Of a stretch of 5,214 nt of DNA, positions 1 to 5,214 are shown in pieces (position 1 is the first letter of the stretch; every line of letters starts with the position of its first letter). A program made the position numbers and the translations under genes. Under the pieces are notes generated by a model that was not told the origin of the DNA, made no database searches, and saw only the letters and a program-made list of their open reading frames with translations. The DNA is from an uncultured Cardiobacterium sp. (GTDB taxonomy: Bacteria; Pseudomonadota; Gammaproteobacteria; Cardiobacteriales; Cardiobacteriaceae). The stretch covers positions 1-5,214 of the forward strand of contig NZ_CALJAH010000299.1 in NCBI RefSeq assembly GCF_938028185.1, given 5' to 3'.

Positions 1-5
1 CATAG

Positions 6-23
6 GGTGCGCCTCGGCGCACC
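6..23. repeat. Short perfect hairpin (possible dispersed palindromic repeat)
   Basis: Arms GGTGCGCC (6-13) and GGCGCACC (16-23) are perfectly complementary, giving an 8-bp inverted repeat. As RNA it would fold as about 7 bp with a CTCG loop. No T-run follows on either strand, so it is not a standard intrinsic terminator. Hairpins of this GGTGCG...CGCACC style occur as dispersed intergenic repeats in many proteobacteria, which is the likeliest identity here (inference). The rest of 1-93 shows no gene or other signal. Confidence 0.45.
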
Positions 24-93
24 ATCCAGGTAATAGCGACAATTTCGCGGCTACAGCGGCGTGCCTTGTCTGAAACTTTCGGTGGATGGCTAT

Positions 94-121
94 AAAAAAC
101 GGCCTCTTGCGAGGCCGTTTT
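94..121 (-). terminator. Rho-independent terminator of the leftward barrel gene (possibly bidirectional)
   Basis: An 11-bp inverted repeat (96-106 with 111-121) surrounds a TTGC loop; its GC core is CGGCCTC/GAGGCCG. Read leftward, the stem ends in six Ts (complement of 94-99) and begins 16 nt after the TAA stop at 139-137. Read rightward it is followed by TTTTGTTTTTT (118-128), so it could also stop transcription entering from the left. Confidence 0.9.
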
Positions 122-136
122 GTTTTTTGCGGGCGG

Positions 137-940
137 TTACGGATTGTTGTTGCCGTACACGTTGTTGCTGTCGTCTCCCTGGAAGGTGTTGCCGCCACTG
201 CCGCCGGTTTTGGCCGCGCCGAAGACGCCGCCCCAGTCGCCATATTCGTAGGCGGAGCCGTATTTGTCGTCGGGCTTGACCGAGTTGAAGGCGCCACGGA
301 AGGCGGCTTCGTCGTTGCCGGGGATGTAGGCGCGGTCTGCCGTGCCGACGATGGTGTTGCCGATGACATCGCCCTGGAAGTGGACGAGTTTGTCTTTGAG
401 CACGGTCGGTTTGTCCAGGCTTTGCAACCAGGCGTTATAGACGTCGCCGGTGACTTTTTTCTGGCCGACGTTAAAGGTGGCATCGACGAAGTTGCCCAGC
501 CCCATTTTGGCCTGGTCAAAGCTGAAAGCGTTGGGCAGTGAATGACCGCCGCCGACGTTGTTGGCATCGCCGGTGATGCCGTGGAAGCGGTTGTTGATGC
601 CGTACATCAGCGCGTGGCCGCTGTACTGGAAGACGGCATCGCTCGGCAGCGCCGCCATCTGTTCGATGCTGGTCGCGTTCACCCCGCGGAAGAAGTAGTG
701 ATCGACGCCGTTCGGGTCGTTTTTGTAGGTGAGCGGCGCGCGGAGGAAGCCGTTATCCAGCAGGTTTTCGCCGTCGGCGAGGTCCAGTTTGGTAGTCACC
801 CGCCCGTACTGCACGTATTTGAGGGTCGTGGGGACAGCGCCGATGCTGTATTCGTTCGGCGGGCTTTCCAGATCCGACACAAATTCATGATATATAGCTT
901 TTGCCGCCGACTTCCCGCTGCTGTTTGGAGGTAGCCGCAA
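137..940 (-). CDS. C-terminal part of a split Slam-type surface/secreted protein: TbpB-like beta-barrel domain
   Basis: This frame encodes the 3' part of a gene whose 5' part lies in another frame (885-2834). The first credible residues are about 18 onward (HEFVSDLE, from about 889). The listed start is a TTG at 940 with no evident ribosome site, so independent translation is doubtful. Seen: a pre-barrel segment (KYVQYGRVT at 41-49, HYFFRGVNAT at 81-90), then a barrel from about 106 to 244 with strand signatures YSGHALMYG, FVDATFNVG, LVHFQGDVIG, FRGAFN and the closing DWGGVFGAAK. This pattern matches the TbpB beta-barrel domain (PF01298 type) of transferrin-binding proteins and other substrates of Slam outer-membrane translocators, where the barrel directs surface delivery. 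A 23-residue Gly/Asn-rich tail (245-267) follows the last strand. The stop TAA is followed by a terminator. The barrel itself looks complete. Its ligand cannot be told from the sequence. Confidence 0.82.
   Translation of the reverse strand: MRLPPNSSGKSAAKAIYHEFVSDLESPPNEYSIGAVPTTLKYVQYGRVTTKLDLADGENLLDNGFLRAPLTYKNDPNGVDHYFFRGVNATSIEQMAALPSDAVFQYSGHALMYGINNRFHGITGDANNVGGGHSLPNAFSFDQAKMGLGNFVDATFNVGQKKVTGDVYNAWLQSLDKPTVLKDKLVHFQGDVIGNTIVGTADRAYIPGNDEAAFRGAFNSVKPDDKYGSAYEYGDWGGVFGAAKTGGSGGNTFQGDDSNNVYGNNNP
885..896 (-). other. Frame break between the two halves, next to a short TA repeat
   Basis: On the coding strand the upstream frame reads AGC TAT ATA TCA TGA. The tract TATATAT (complement of 890-896) lies just before the stop. 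One more TA unit gives AGC TAT ATA TAT CAT GAA, which enters the barrel frame as SYIYHEF. Removing one base does so as well. Only 3.5 dinucleotide units are present, so slippage is possible but not compelling. A true inactivating mutation or a sequencing error fits equally well. Confidence 0.75.
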
Positions 941-2834
941 CAGGCAGGCGGTTTTTGACCTGGGCGACGAAGGAACGCGCGCCGCTGTAGCTGTTCAGGC
1001 TGACCGGCTGGATTTGGCCTTTTTCCTGGTCGGCCCAGGCGAGGTGGTAATGGCCGAAGATGCGCGTCTTGGTGTTGTGGTGATCGACCCATTTGCCGTT
1101 TTCCCATTTCAGCTCTTCGCCGAGGGTGGCGCGACCGGGATTGTTGCTGTTGCGGTACGGGTCGCTGTCGCCGACGCGAATGAGGCCGTTGGTGATGTCG
1201 CCGGTCGGCTGGATTTCGAGGTCGCGGTCGCGCACTTTCGGGCCGCCCTGGTTGTTGCCGTCTTCGCCCCAAACAAGGTCTTCTTTGCCTTCGCCATCGA
1301 CGTTGTTATCGACGCGGCGGGCGCGCGGGTCCCAGCCTTCCAGCGTCGCCCAGTTTTCAAAGGCACTGTCCTGGGTACTCCACCAGATGAGGTTGGCGCC
1401 GAATTTTTTCTCGTATTCGGGTTTGTAGCCGGGGGTGCCGGGTTTCCAGATGCGTTCATCGCTATAGCGGATGGGGTAGCCGTCGTAGGGGGAACCGCTC
1501 TGCAATTCTTCGCGCCAGCCGTCGTAATGCGGGCCGCGAAATTCGCCTTGTTTGCCGTTCCCCTGGTTGGCGGCATCTTTCCACTCAACAGTCAGTTTCC
1601 AGTTGCGGGTTTGTCCGGTACCTGTTGCGGCGCAATTGTTGCCGCAGTCGCCCGTCTTGTTATACGCATTGACGGGACTGGCAGCCCGCCAGTCATAGAT
1701 GGCATTGCCACTGGCGTCTTTTCGTCCGGTATCGTAACTTTCCTGATAATTCCAGGTTTGCACCAGCGTCCATTTCCAGTCATTCGGCACCGGATTTTTC
1801 AGCGGGCGAACGGATTTGTGCTGGCGAATAGCGGTGAAGTCATCGCGATCCAGATAGATATGTTCGTGGGTGTAGTTCGGATTGGCGTTGAGCGCACCGC
1901 CAAATCTGCCCGAAGTTTCTTTGCGATAAGGTTCGTTGGGATAACGCGGCTGTCCCGGGACATAGTTGGGATAATACGGCGTTTCTGCCATATATTGCGG
2001 ATAGGCGCCATTGGGCCAGGTGCCGCTATATTGGCGTACTCTCCAGTCCACCGCATAATCATCGGCAGAATTGTTTTTCCATTTGTGCGCATAGCTGGCA
2101 TCATTATTGGGATCCCGCGTATTACCGTCGGCAGTTCCCATATTGCCATTGCGCGTAATGCTGTTATCAAATTTTTGTCCCCACGGAATCGGCCACGGCC
2201 CGACGCCAATGTTAGGTGCATGGCGGGTAATATCACGCCCTTCCTGGGTGTAATACGTGGAATCGACTTTCAGATTGGCTTCCATTTCTGCCAGCGGATA
2301 TTTTGGCTGGTCTGGTTTAAGAAATTCGGTTCCTTCTTTTTTATCCATCAATGCGCGATGAGCTGCCGGATCATTGCCAACATTGGTATTGGGATAATCC
2401 ACATACGGCTGTTTGTATTCATAGCGCAGGGTATAGACGTGATCGACCCGTTCGCGGGTAAATTCGCCTTTTTTGTCGAGGTTGTTTTCGATATGGGTGT
2501 CAATGTCGTGTGTCACCGGATCGAGGCGATTGTCCGCCTTGCTGAAATCCGCCGAGCCGAATTGTTTGAATGAACCGGCGAGAATATCGACGTTTTCAAA
2601 GTTCGAGACTTGCAGGCTTGGCGTCGTTTGCGGTTTGCCGTCGCGGGCGAGCGGCTCGGCTTCCAGTCCGCCGGTGAATTGCGCGCGTACGCCCCGGTCT
2701 TCCTCGCGCTCCAGGTCGCGACGGGCAAGGACGATATTGGTCAGTGGGCGACCATGATCACCACGGAGAGGTTCGTCAATTCCATATGGTGAGTTCCTGG
2801 TTTGAAAACGCCGCGGATTTACGGTGCGGCGCAT
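885..2834 (-). CDS. N-terminal part of the split Slam-type protein: unrecognised Trp/Tyr/Asn-rich domain
   Basis: A 649-codon open frame of unknown function. It should continue into the barrel at 137-889, but a TGA at 887-885 ends it. Adding two bases or removing one near the TA repeat at 890-896 would join the frames into about 899 codons. Residues about 50-210 are polar and charged. Residues 214-600 hold 21 tryptophans, many Tyr, Asn and Pro, and the only two cysteines (C397 and C401, a CX3C pair). This composition suits an extracellular protein or a carbohydrate- or ligand-binding surface (inference). The start is uncertain: ATG 2834 overlaps the TATAAT at 2838-2833 and has no well-placed ribosome site. 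The ATG at 2785, which does have one, is in another frame. No signal peptide or lipobox is seen in any frame at the 5' end, so the front may be truncated. Positions 1801-2460 are about 50% G+C, well below the surroundings. The coding call rests on protein-like composition; the opposite strand is open but looks like a shadow. Confidence 0.72.
   Translation of the reverse strand: MRRTVNPRRFQTRNSPYGIDEPLRGDHGRPLTNIVLARRDLEREEDRGVRAQFTGGLEAEPLARDGKPQTTPSLQVSNFENVDILAGSFKQFGSADFSKADNRLDPVTHDIDTHIENNLDKKGEFTRERVDHVYTLRYEYKQPYVDYPNTNVGNDPAAHRALMDKKEGTEFLKPDQPKYPLAEMEANLKVDSTYYTQEGRDITRHAPNIGVGPWPIPWGQKFDNSITRNGNMGTADGNTRDPNNDASYAHKWKNNSADDYAVDWRVRQYSGTWPNGAYPQYMAETPYYPNYVPGQPRYPNEPYRKETSGRFGGALNANPNYTHEHIYLDRDDFTAIRQHKSVRPLKNPVPNDWKWTLVQTWNYQESYDTGRKDASGNAIYDWRAASPVNAYNKTGDCGNNCAATGTGQTRNWKLTVEWKDAANQGNGKQGEFRGPHYDGWREELQSGSPYDGYPIRYSDERIWKPGTPGYKPEYEKKFGANLIWWSTQDSAFENWATLEGWDPRARRVDNNVDGEGKEDLVWGEDGNNQGGPKVRDRDLEIQPTGDITNGLIRVGDSDPYRNSNNPGRATLGEELKWENGKWVDHHNTKTRIFGHYHLAWADQEKGQIQPVSLNSYSGARSFVAQVKNRLPVAATSKQQREVGGKSYIS
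2741..2785 (-). other. 14-codon open frame at the best ribosome-binding site of the leftward gene
   Basis: ATG at 2785 is preceded by AGGAA (2798-2794) at normal spacing and lies about 40 nt downstream of the expected transcription start. It reads MELTNLSVVIMVAH and stops at TGA 2743-2741. It is out of frame with the long downstream frame. It could be a leader peptide, the residue of an original start now frameshifted from its gene, or a chance frame. The hydrophobic stretch lacks the basic N-terminus expected of a signal peptide. Confidence 0.4.
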
Positions 2835-2861
2835 TATAAATGTGAACTTACCGGCGGAAAA
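2833..2861 (-). promoter_or_regulatory. Promoter of the leftward gene (consensus -10)
   Basis: The complement of 2833-2838 is TATAAT, a perfect -10 box. At a 17-bp spacing the -35 position (2856-2861) reads TTTTCC, a weak match that overlaps the T8 run. The predicted start near 2826 leaves about 40 nt of leader before the AGGAA/ATG at 2798-2783. It also argues against ATG 2834 as start, because that codon lies inside the -10 box. Confidence 0.6.
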
Positions 2862-2877
2862 AAAAGTTTTTTACCGG
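2851..2877. promoter_or_regulatory. A8-G-T6 tract with CCGG ends between the divergent genes
   Basis: A8 (2858-2865), G and T6 (2867-2872) are framed by CCGG (2851-2854) and ACCGG (2873-2877), forming an imperfect dyad. It overlaps the -35 region of the leftward promoter and lies upstream of the mtnN promoter. It could act as an UP-like or bent-DNA element, a weak bidirectional terminator, or a slippage-prone tract; the sequence alone does not decide. Confidence 0.4.
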
Positions 2878-2946
2878 GTTGGCAAGAATTTTGCTAAGCG
2901 GCGCCGCCCGGGTAGGGAAGCGTGGCATCTGCCGCCGCGAATCCCG

Positions 2947-2952
2947 TACAAT
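2947..2952 (+). promoter_or_regulatory. Candidate -10 box for the mtnN operon
   Basis: TACAAT matches five of six consensus bases and would start transcription near 2959, about 26 nt before the mtnN ATG. No good -35 hexamer is found (TGGCAT at 2923-2928 at 18 bp is poor), so the call is tentative. Confidence 0.4.
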
Positions 2953-2984
2953 GCGCCGCGAAAATTCATATGGAGAACACAGAC

Positions 2985-3692
2985 ATGACCCGAAAAACCG
3001 CCCCCGTCGCCATCATCGGCGCGATGGAGCAGGAAGTCGCCCTGTTGCACAGTCGCATCAGCCAGGCGCATCAGGAAAAAGTCGCGCATATCGCCATCAC
3101 CCGCGGCCTGCTTGCGGGCAAACCGGTGCTGCTCGCGCAGAGCGGCATCGGCAAGGTGAACGCCGCCATCACCACCACCGTGCTGCTGGAGAAATTCGGC
3201 GCCGGCTGCGTCATCAACACTGGCAGCGCCGGCGGCCTGCAAGGCGGGATGAAGCAGGGCGATGTCGTCGTCGGCATTCAGACCGCGCACCACGACGCCG
3301 ACGCCACCGCTTTCGGCTACGCCATCGGCCAGTTGCCGCAGATGCCCGCCCGCTACGAAGCCGACGCCGGGCTGATTGAGCACGCCGCCCGCGCCGCTAT
3401 CGCTTTTGACGGCGCCGCCATCCACCGCGGGCTGATTGTCAGCGGCGACCAGTTCATCAATCACCCCGACAAAATCGCGCGCATCCGCGCGCATTTCCCC
3501 GATGCGCTCGCGGTGGAAATGGAAGCCGCCGCCATCGCCCAGACTTGTTACCAGTTCGCCCGTCCCTGCGTCATCATCCGCGCATTGTCCGACTTGGCCG
3601 ACGGCGAGGCGGAATACAGCTTCGAGACTTTCCTGCAAATGGCGGCGACGCACTCCGCCGAGATGGTCGAAAACCTCGTCAAGGCTTTATAA
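2985..3692 (+). CDS. mtnN: 5'-methylthioadenosine/S-adenosylhomocysteine nucleosidase
   Basis: This cytoplasmic enzyme hydrolyses the glycosidic bond of methylthioadenosine and S-adenosylhomocysteine, releasing adenine and the thio-ribose. It relieves product inhibition of methyltransferases and polyamine synthesis, and supplies S-ribosylhomocysteine where LuxS exists. The 235-residue product is close to the 232 residues of E. coli Pfs/MtnN. Seen: N-terminal IIGAMEQEV with Glu17 (E. coli Glu12), the nucleoside-phosphorylase-fold motifs SGIGKVNAA and VINTGSAGGL, AVEMEAAAIA with Glu180 (E. coli Glu174), and SDLAD with catalytic Asp203 (E. coli Asp197); the 23-residue spacing of the last two is preserved. 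ATG 2985 is chosen because GGAGA (2972-2976) sits 8 nt upstream and the protein then begins at the family's usual position. In-frame ATGs at 2922 and 2970 would add residues not expected in the family. It is the first gene of a two-gene operon, ending 13 nt before the next start. Confidence 0.97.
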   Translation: MTRKTAPVAIIGAMEQEVALLHSRISQAHQEKVAHIAITRGLLAGKPVLLAQSGIGKVNAAITTTVLLEKFGAGCVINTGSAGGLQGGMKQGDVVVGIQTAHHDADATAFGYAIGQLPQMPARYEADAGLIEHAARAAIAFDGAAIHRGLIVSGDQFINHPDKIARIRAHFPDALAVEMEAAAIAQTCYQFARPCVIIRALSDLADGEAEYSFETFLQMAATHSAEMVENLVKAL

Positions 3693-3705
3693 AAAGGAAC
3701 CCGCC

Positions 3706-4938
3706 ATGAAACTGCACACCCCCATCAGCCTCCTCATCCCGCTCCTGTTCACCGCCTGCGGCGGTGGCGGCGACAACACCCCCGCCGACCCCAAACCCTC
3801 GCCGCCGGTCGCCACGCCGGACAACAAACCACAGGCGGTGCTGGAAGACGTCAGCCTCGGCGACATCATGCTGCCGCCGCGCAGCGTCGCCCGCCCGGAC
3901 GCCGCCACCCAGGCGAAAGTGAACGAAGCCTTCGCCGCCACCAACCAGTTGCGCGCGGAAAAAGGCCTCGCGCCCCTGACTTACAACGAAAGCCTAGCCG
4001 CCTACGCCACCATCCGCGCCAAAGAGCTCGCCACCCAGGGGCAACAGATTGAGCACAAACGCGCCAACGGCACCAACCCGCTCGACGACGCCAATTTCAG
4101 CGGGCGCGGCGCGCTTGCCGAAAACATCGGCGCCGACAAAAACGGCAGTGCTGCCAGCATCATTCAGGCTTGGCGCAACAGCCCGCACCACTACGACACC
4201 ATCATCAGCAAAGACTTCCAGAACATCGGCATCGGCTACTACTACGACCCGAACAGCGTCTGGAAATACTACTGGACGCAAACCTTCAGCGGCGGCAGCA
4301 CCAACAGCATTTACCGCTTCATCACCCCGATTGACCCCGCCGCCGCCCGCGACGCCGTGCGCAACGCGGTGCAATACGACAGCGCCGCTCGCCTCACGAT
4401 TAACGCGCCGCTGGACCGCCTCGGCGGCGGCGACACCCACCTCGTCAGCCTCGGTCGCGAACACCGCATCAACCTGCTGCCGCCGCGCAACCACGGCTGG
4501 TCTTACCAGACCTTTGGCGCCATCAGCGACAACAGCGGCGTGCCGGAAGCCTATCTCAACGTGGGCAAACCGTTCGTGCCGGGCGACGGCGCCGAGCTGC
4601 ACGCCAATTACCGCGGCACGGCCATCGGCGACCTCGGCCAGCACGACCGCGTTAATGCCGACGTCAGCGCCCGCCTCGATTACGGCCAAAGCAGCAAAAC
4701 GCTCAGTCTCAATATTCACAACGCCACGCGCAGCAGCCTGAACGCCAACAACGCGACGCGCGACGCCCGCCTCGATTTCAGCGACACCCTCAACTGGAAC
4801 GGCAATACCGGGCGCTTTGAAAGCGAAACGGGCAACGCCCGCCTCTACGGCGGCGGTGAAGAGCTGGGCGGCCAGTTCAGCCGCGCCGTTGGCAATGAAG
4901 CCTACCGCGGCGCTTACGGGGCGAAGAAAGTGCAGTAA
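3706..4938 (+). CDS. CAP-domain surface lipoprotein with C-terminal TbpB-like barrel (putative Slam substrate)
   Basis: A 410-residue lipoprotein in three parts. Residues 1-18 are a short signal peptide ending LLFTAC; Cys18 is the lipidation site (Phe at -3 is slightly atypical). A Gly run and Pro-rich linker (19-45) follow. Residues about 66-198 form a CAP/SCP domain (PF00188 type): NQLRAEKGLAPL, His117 in EHKR, Glu139 in AENIG, Trp156 and SPHHYD with His161, then YYWTQTFSGG with Trp190. His117, Glu139 and His161 match the usual CAP cavity residues, but bacterial CAP activity is poorly defined. Residues about 243-410 resemble a TbpB-type barrel: HGWSYQTFG near 265, alternating strands, and YGGGEELGGQF to YRGAYGAKK at the end, the signature of Slam-exported lipoproteins. 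Start ATG 3706 has AAGGAA upstream (3694-3699). The frame is open back to 3436, but that part shadows mtnN. It is probably co-transcribed with mtnN and ends at a terminator 13 nt downstream. I infer a surface-anchored adhesin or host-interaction role; the ligand is unknown. Confidence 0.88.
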   Translation: MKLHTPISLLIPLLFTACGGGGDNTPADPKPSPPVATPDNKPQAVLEDVSLGDIMLPPRSVARPDAATQAKVNEAFAATNQLRAEKGLAPLTYNESLAAYATIRAKELATQGQQIEHKRANGTNPLDDANFSGRGALAENIGADKNGSAASIIQAWRNSPHHYDTIISKDFQNIGIGYYYDPNSVWKYYWTQTFSGGSTNSIYRFITPIDPAAARDAVRNAVQYDSAARLTINAPLDRLGGGDTHLVSLGREHRINLLPPRNHGWSYQTFGAISDNSGVPEAYLNVGKPFVPGDGAELHANYRGTAIGDLGQHDRVNADVSARLDYGQSSKTLSLNIHNATRSSLNANNATRDARLDFSDTLNWNGNTGRFESETGNARLYGGGEELGGQFSRAVGNEAYRGAYGAKKVQ

Positions 4939-4951
4939 GCCACGCCAACGC

Positions 4952-4979
4952 AAAACGCCGACGACCGTCGGCGTTTTTT
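4952..4979 (+). terminator. Rho-independent terminator of the mtnN-CAP lipoprotein operon
   Basis: A perfect 11-bp stem (AAAACGCCGAC 4952-4962, GTCGGCGTTTT 4967-4977) with a GACC loop ends in six Ts (4974-4979). It starts 13 nt after the TAA stop of the lipoprotein gene. Confidence 0.95.
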
Positions 4980-5047
4980 GTGAGTGATTTTTTGATGTCG
5001 GCCTATGTTAGAACCTGTTTGGAGTCTGCGGGTACAAGCGGAATTTC

Positions 5048-5100
5048 CCCTCCCCCGCAGGGCGAAGCCCGCAGCGGGGGAGGGACAGGGTGGGGGTGGG
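5048..5100 (+). repeat. Nested GC-rich hairpin followed by a G-run array (left unit of an inverted repeat pair)
   Basis: CCCTCCCCCGC (5048-5058) pairs perfectly with GCGGGGGAGGG (5074-5084); inside lies a second stem, GGGC-GAA-GCCC (5060-5070). From 5076 to 5100 five runs of three or more Gs are separated by 1-3 nt, meeting the usual G-quadruplex pattern on the + strand. The unit resembles GC-rich REP-like intergenic repeats of proteobacteria (inference). It lies beyond the operon terminator and has no coding potential. Confidence 0.7.
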
Positions 5101-5146
5101 CGATATTGCTCATGAACTGAAATTACTGTTTTTCAATGGATTTTCT

Positions 5147-5214
5147 ACCCCCACCCCGACCCTCTCTCTTGCTTCGCAAGCAATGCTTGTCGCTGCGCGA
5201 GCTGTCCCAGTCCC
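5147..5214 (-). repeat. Second, inverted, related repeat unit (cut by the window end)
   Basis: ACCCCCACCC (5147-5156) is the exact reverse complement of GGGTGGGGGT (5088-5097). It is followed by CCCTCTCTC, in the place where the left unit, read in reverse complement, has CCCTCCCCC, and then by a hairpin TTGCTT-CGC-AAGCAA (5169-5183). The two units face each other across 49 nt (5098-5146), as in a paired REP/BIME or small MITE-like arrangement. The outer end is beyond the window. Confidence 0.55.

Noticed and set aside
885..900. Programmed ribosomal frameshift joining the two halves
   Set aside because: A +1 shift at TCA TGA would need the P-site tRNA to re-pair on CAT, which is a poor match, and no Shine-Dalgarno-like stimulator or slippery heptamer is evident.
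1014..2573. 519-codon open frame on the + strand
   Set aside because: It is the mirror of the leftward gene and reads as Val/Ala/Gly/Ile-rich repetitive sequence typical of an antisense shadow. It has no domain and no good ribosome site, while the minus-strand reading is hydrophilic and protein-like.
2833..2850. Possible Fur or CRP operator near the leftward promoter (TGTGA at 2841-2845)
   Set aside because: No second half-site for CRP and no credible match to the 19-bp Fur consensus.
2922..2984. Longer mtnN start
   Set aside because: It would add 21 residues not expected in the family. The GGAGA site and family alignment favour 2985.
2871..3653. 260-codon open frame on the - strand
   Set aside because: Antisense shadow of mtnN, whose catalytic residues are all intact on the other strand.
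3436..3705. Upstream extension of the lipoprotein frame
   Set aside because: It overlaps mtnN in another frame and is Ser/Arg/Pro-rich nonsense. The ATG at 3706 has a ribosome site and is followed by a lipoprotein signal peptide.
4731..4742. CAGCAGCCTGAA resembling a Kingella-type DNA uptake sequence (10/12)
   Set aside because: Single imperfect copy inside a coding region. TTCAGACCGC in mtnN (9/10 to the Neisseria element) is also isolated and internal, so chance matches are likely.
4926..4934. AAGTGCAGT, one mismatch from the Haemophilus uptake sequence
   Set aside because: Imperfect, single, and within the last codons of the lipoprotein gene.
3994..4953. 319-codon open frame on the - strand
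   Set aside because: Antisense shadow of the CAP lipoprotein gene; Ala/Val-rich, and it runs through the operon terminator.

Overview
The window looks like chromosomal DNA from a GC-rich Gram-negative gammaproteobacterium or betaproteobacterium. Hand counts give about 65% G+C in the 3001-3300 area. Evidence for a Gram-negative host is a lipoprotein signal peptide and two proteins ending in the TbpB-type beta-barrel that marks substrates of Slam outer-membrane translocators (type XI secretion). This combination is typical of mucosal or oral Neisseriaceae, Moraxellaceae, Pasteurellaceae and Cardiobacteriaceae. No clean Neisseria or Haemophilus DNA-uptake sequence was seen, so a Cardiobacterium-like host is a guess, not a conclusion.

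Layout: (1) Positions 1-93 hold only a short perfect hairpin. (2) A rho-independent terminator (94-121) closes a large leftward coding region, 137-2834. This is best read as one gene of about 880-900 codons, split into two frames at 885-896 beside a short TA repeat. Its upstream part encodes a Trp/Tyr/Asn-rich domain that I do not recognise; its downstream part encodes a complete TbpB-like barrel. The 5' end is also odd: no export signal is visible, and the best-placed start opens only a 14-codon frame. (3) The divergent intergenic region (2786-2984) carries a consensus TATAAT for the leftward gene, an A8-G-T6 tract and a plausible -10 box for the rightward operon. (4) The rightward operon is mtnN (MTA/SAH nucleosidase, 2985-3692) followed after 13 nt by a surface-lipoprotein gene (3706-4938). 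The lipoprotein joins a lipobox, a CAP/SCP domain and a TbpB-like barrel. A strong terminator follows at 4952-4979. (5) Positions 4981-5214 are non-coding and hold a GC-rich nested hairpin with a G-quadruplex-type G-run array, plus a second, inverted, related unit cut by the window end.

How it fits together: mtnN is a housekeeping enzyme. The two flanking genes appear to encode Slam-dependent surface or secreted proteins that share the C-terminal barrel and differ in the N-terminal effector part. The most noteworthy items are the CAP-barrel fusion, the unrecognised Trp-rich cargo domain, and the frame-broken (degenerating, phase-variable or mis-sequenced) state of the latter gene. No Slam gene lies in the window.
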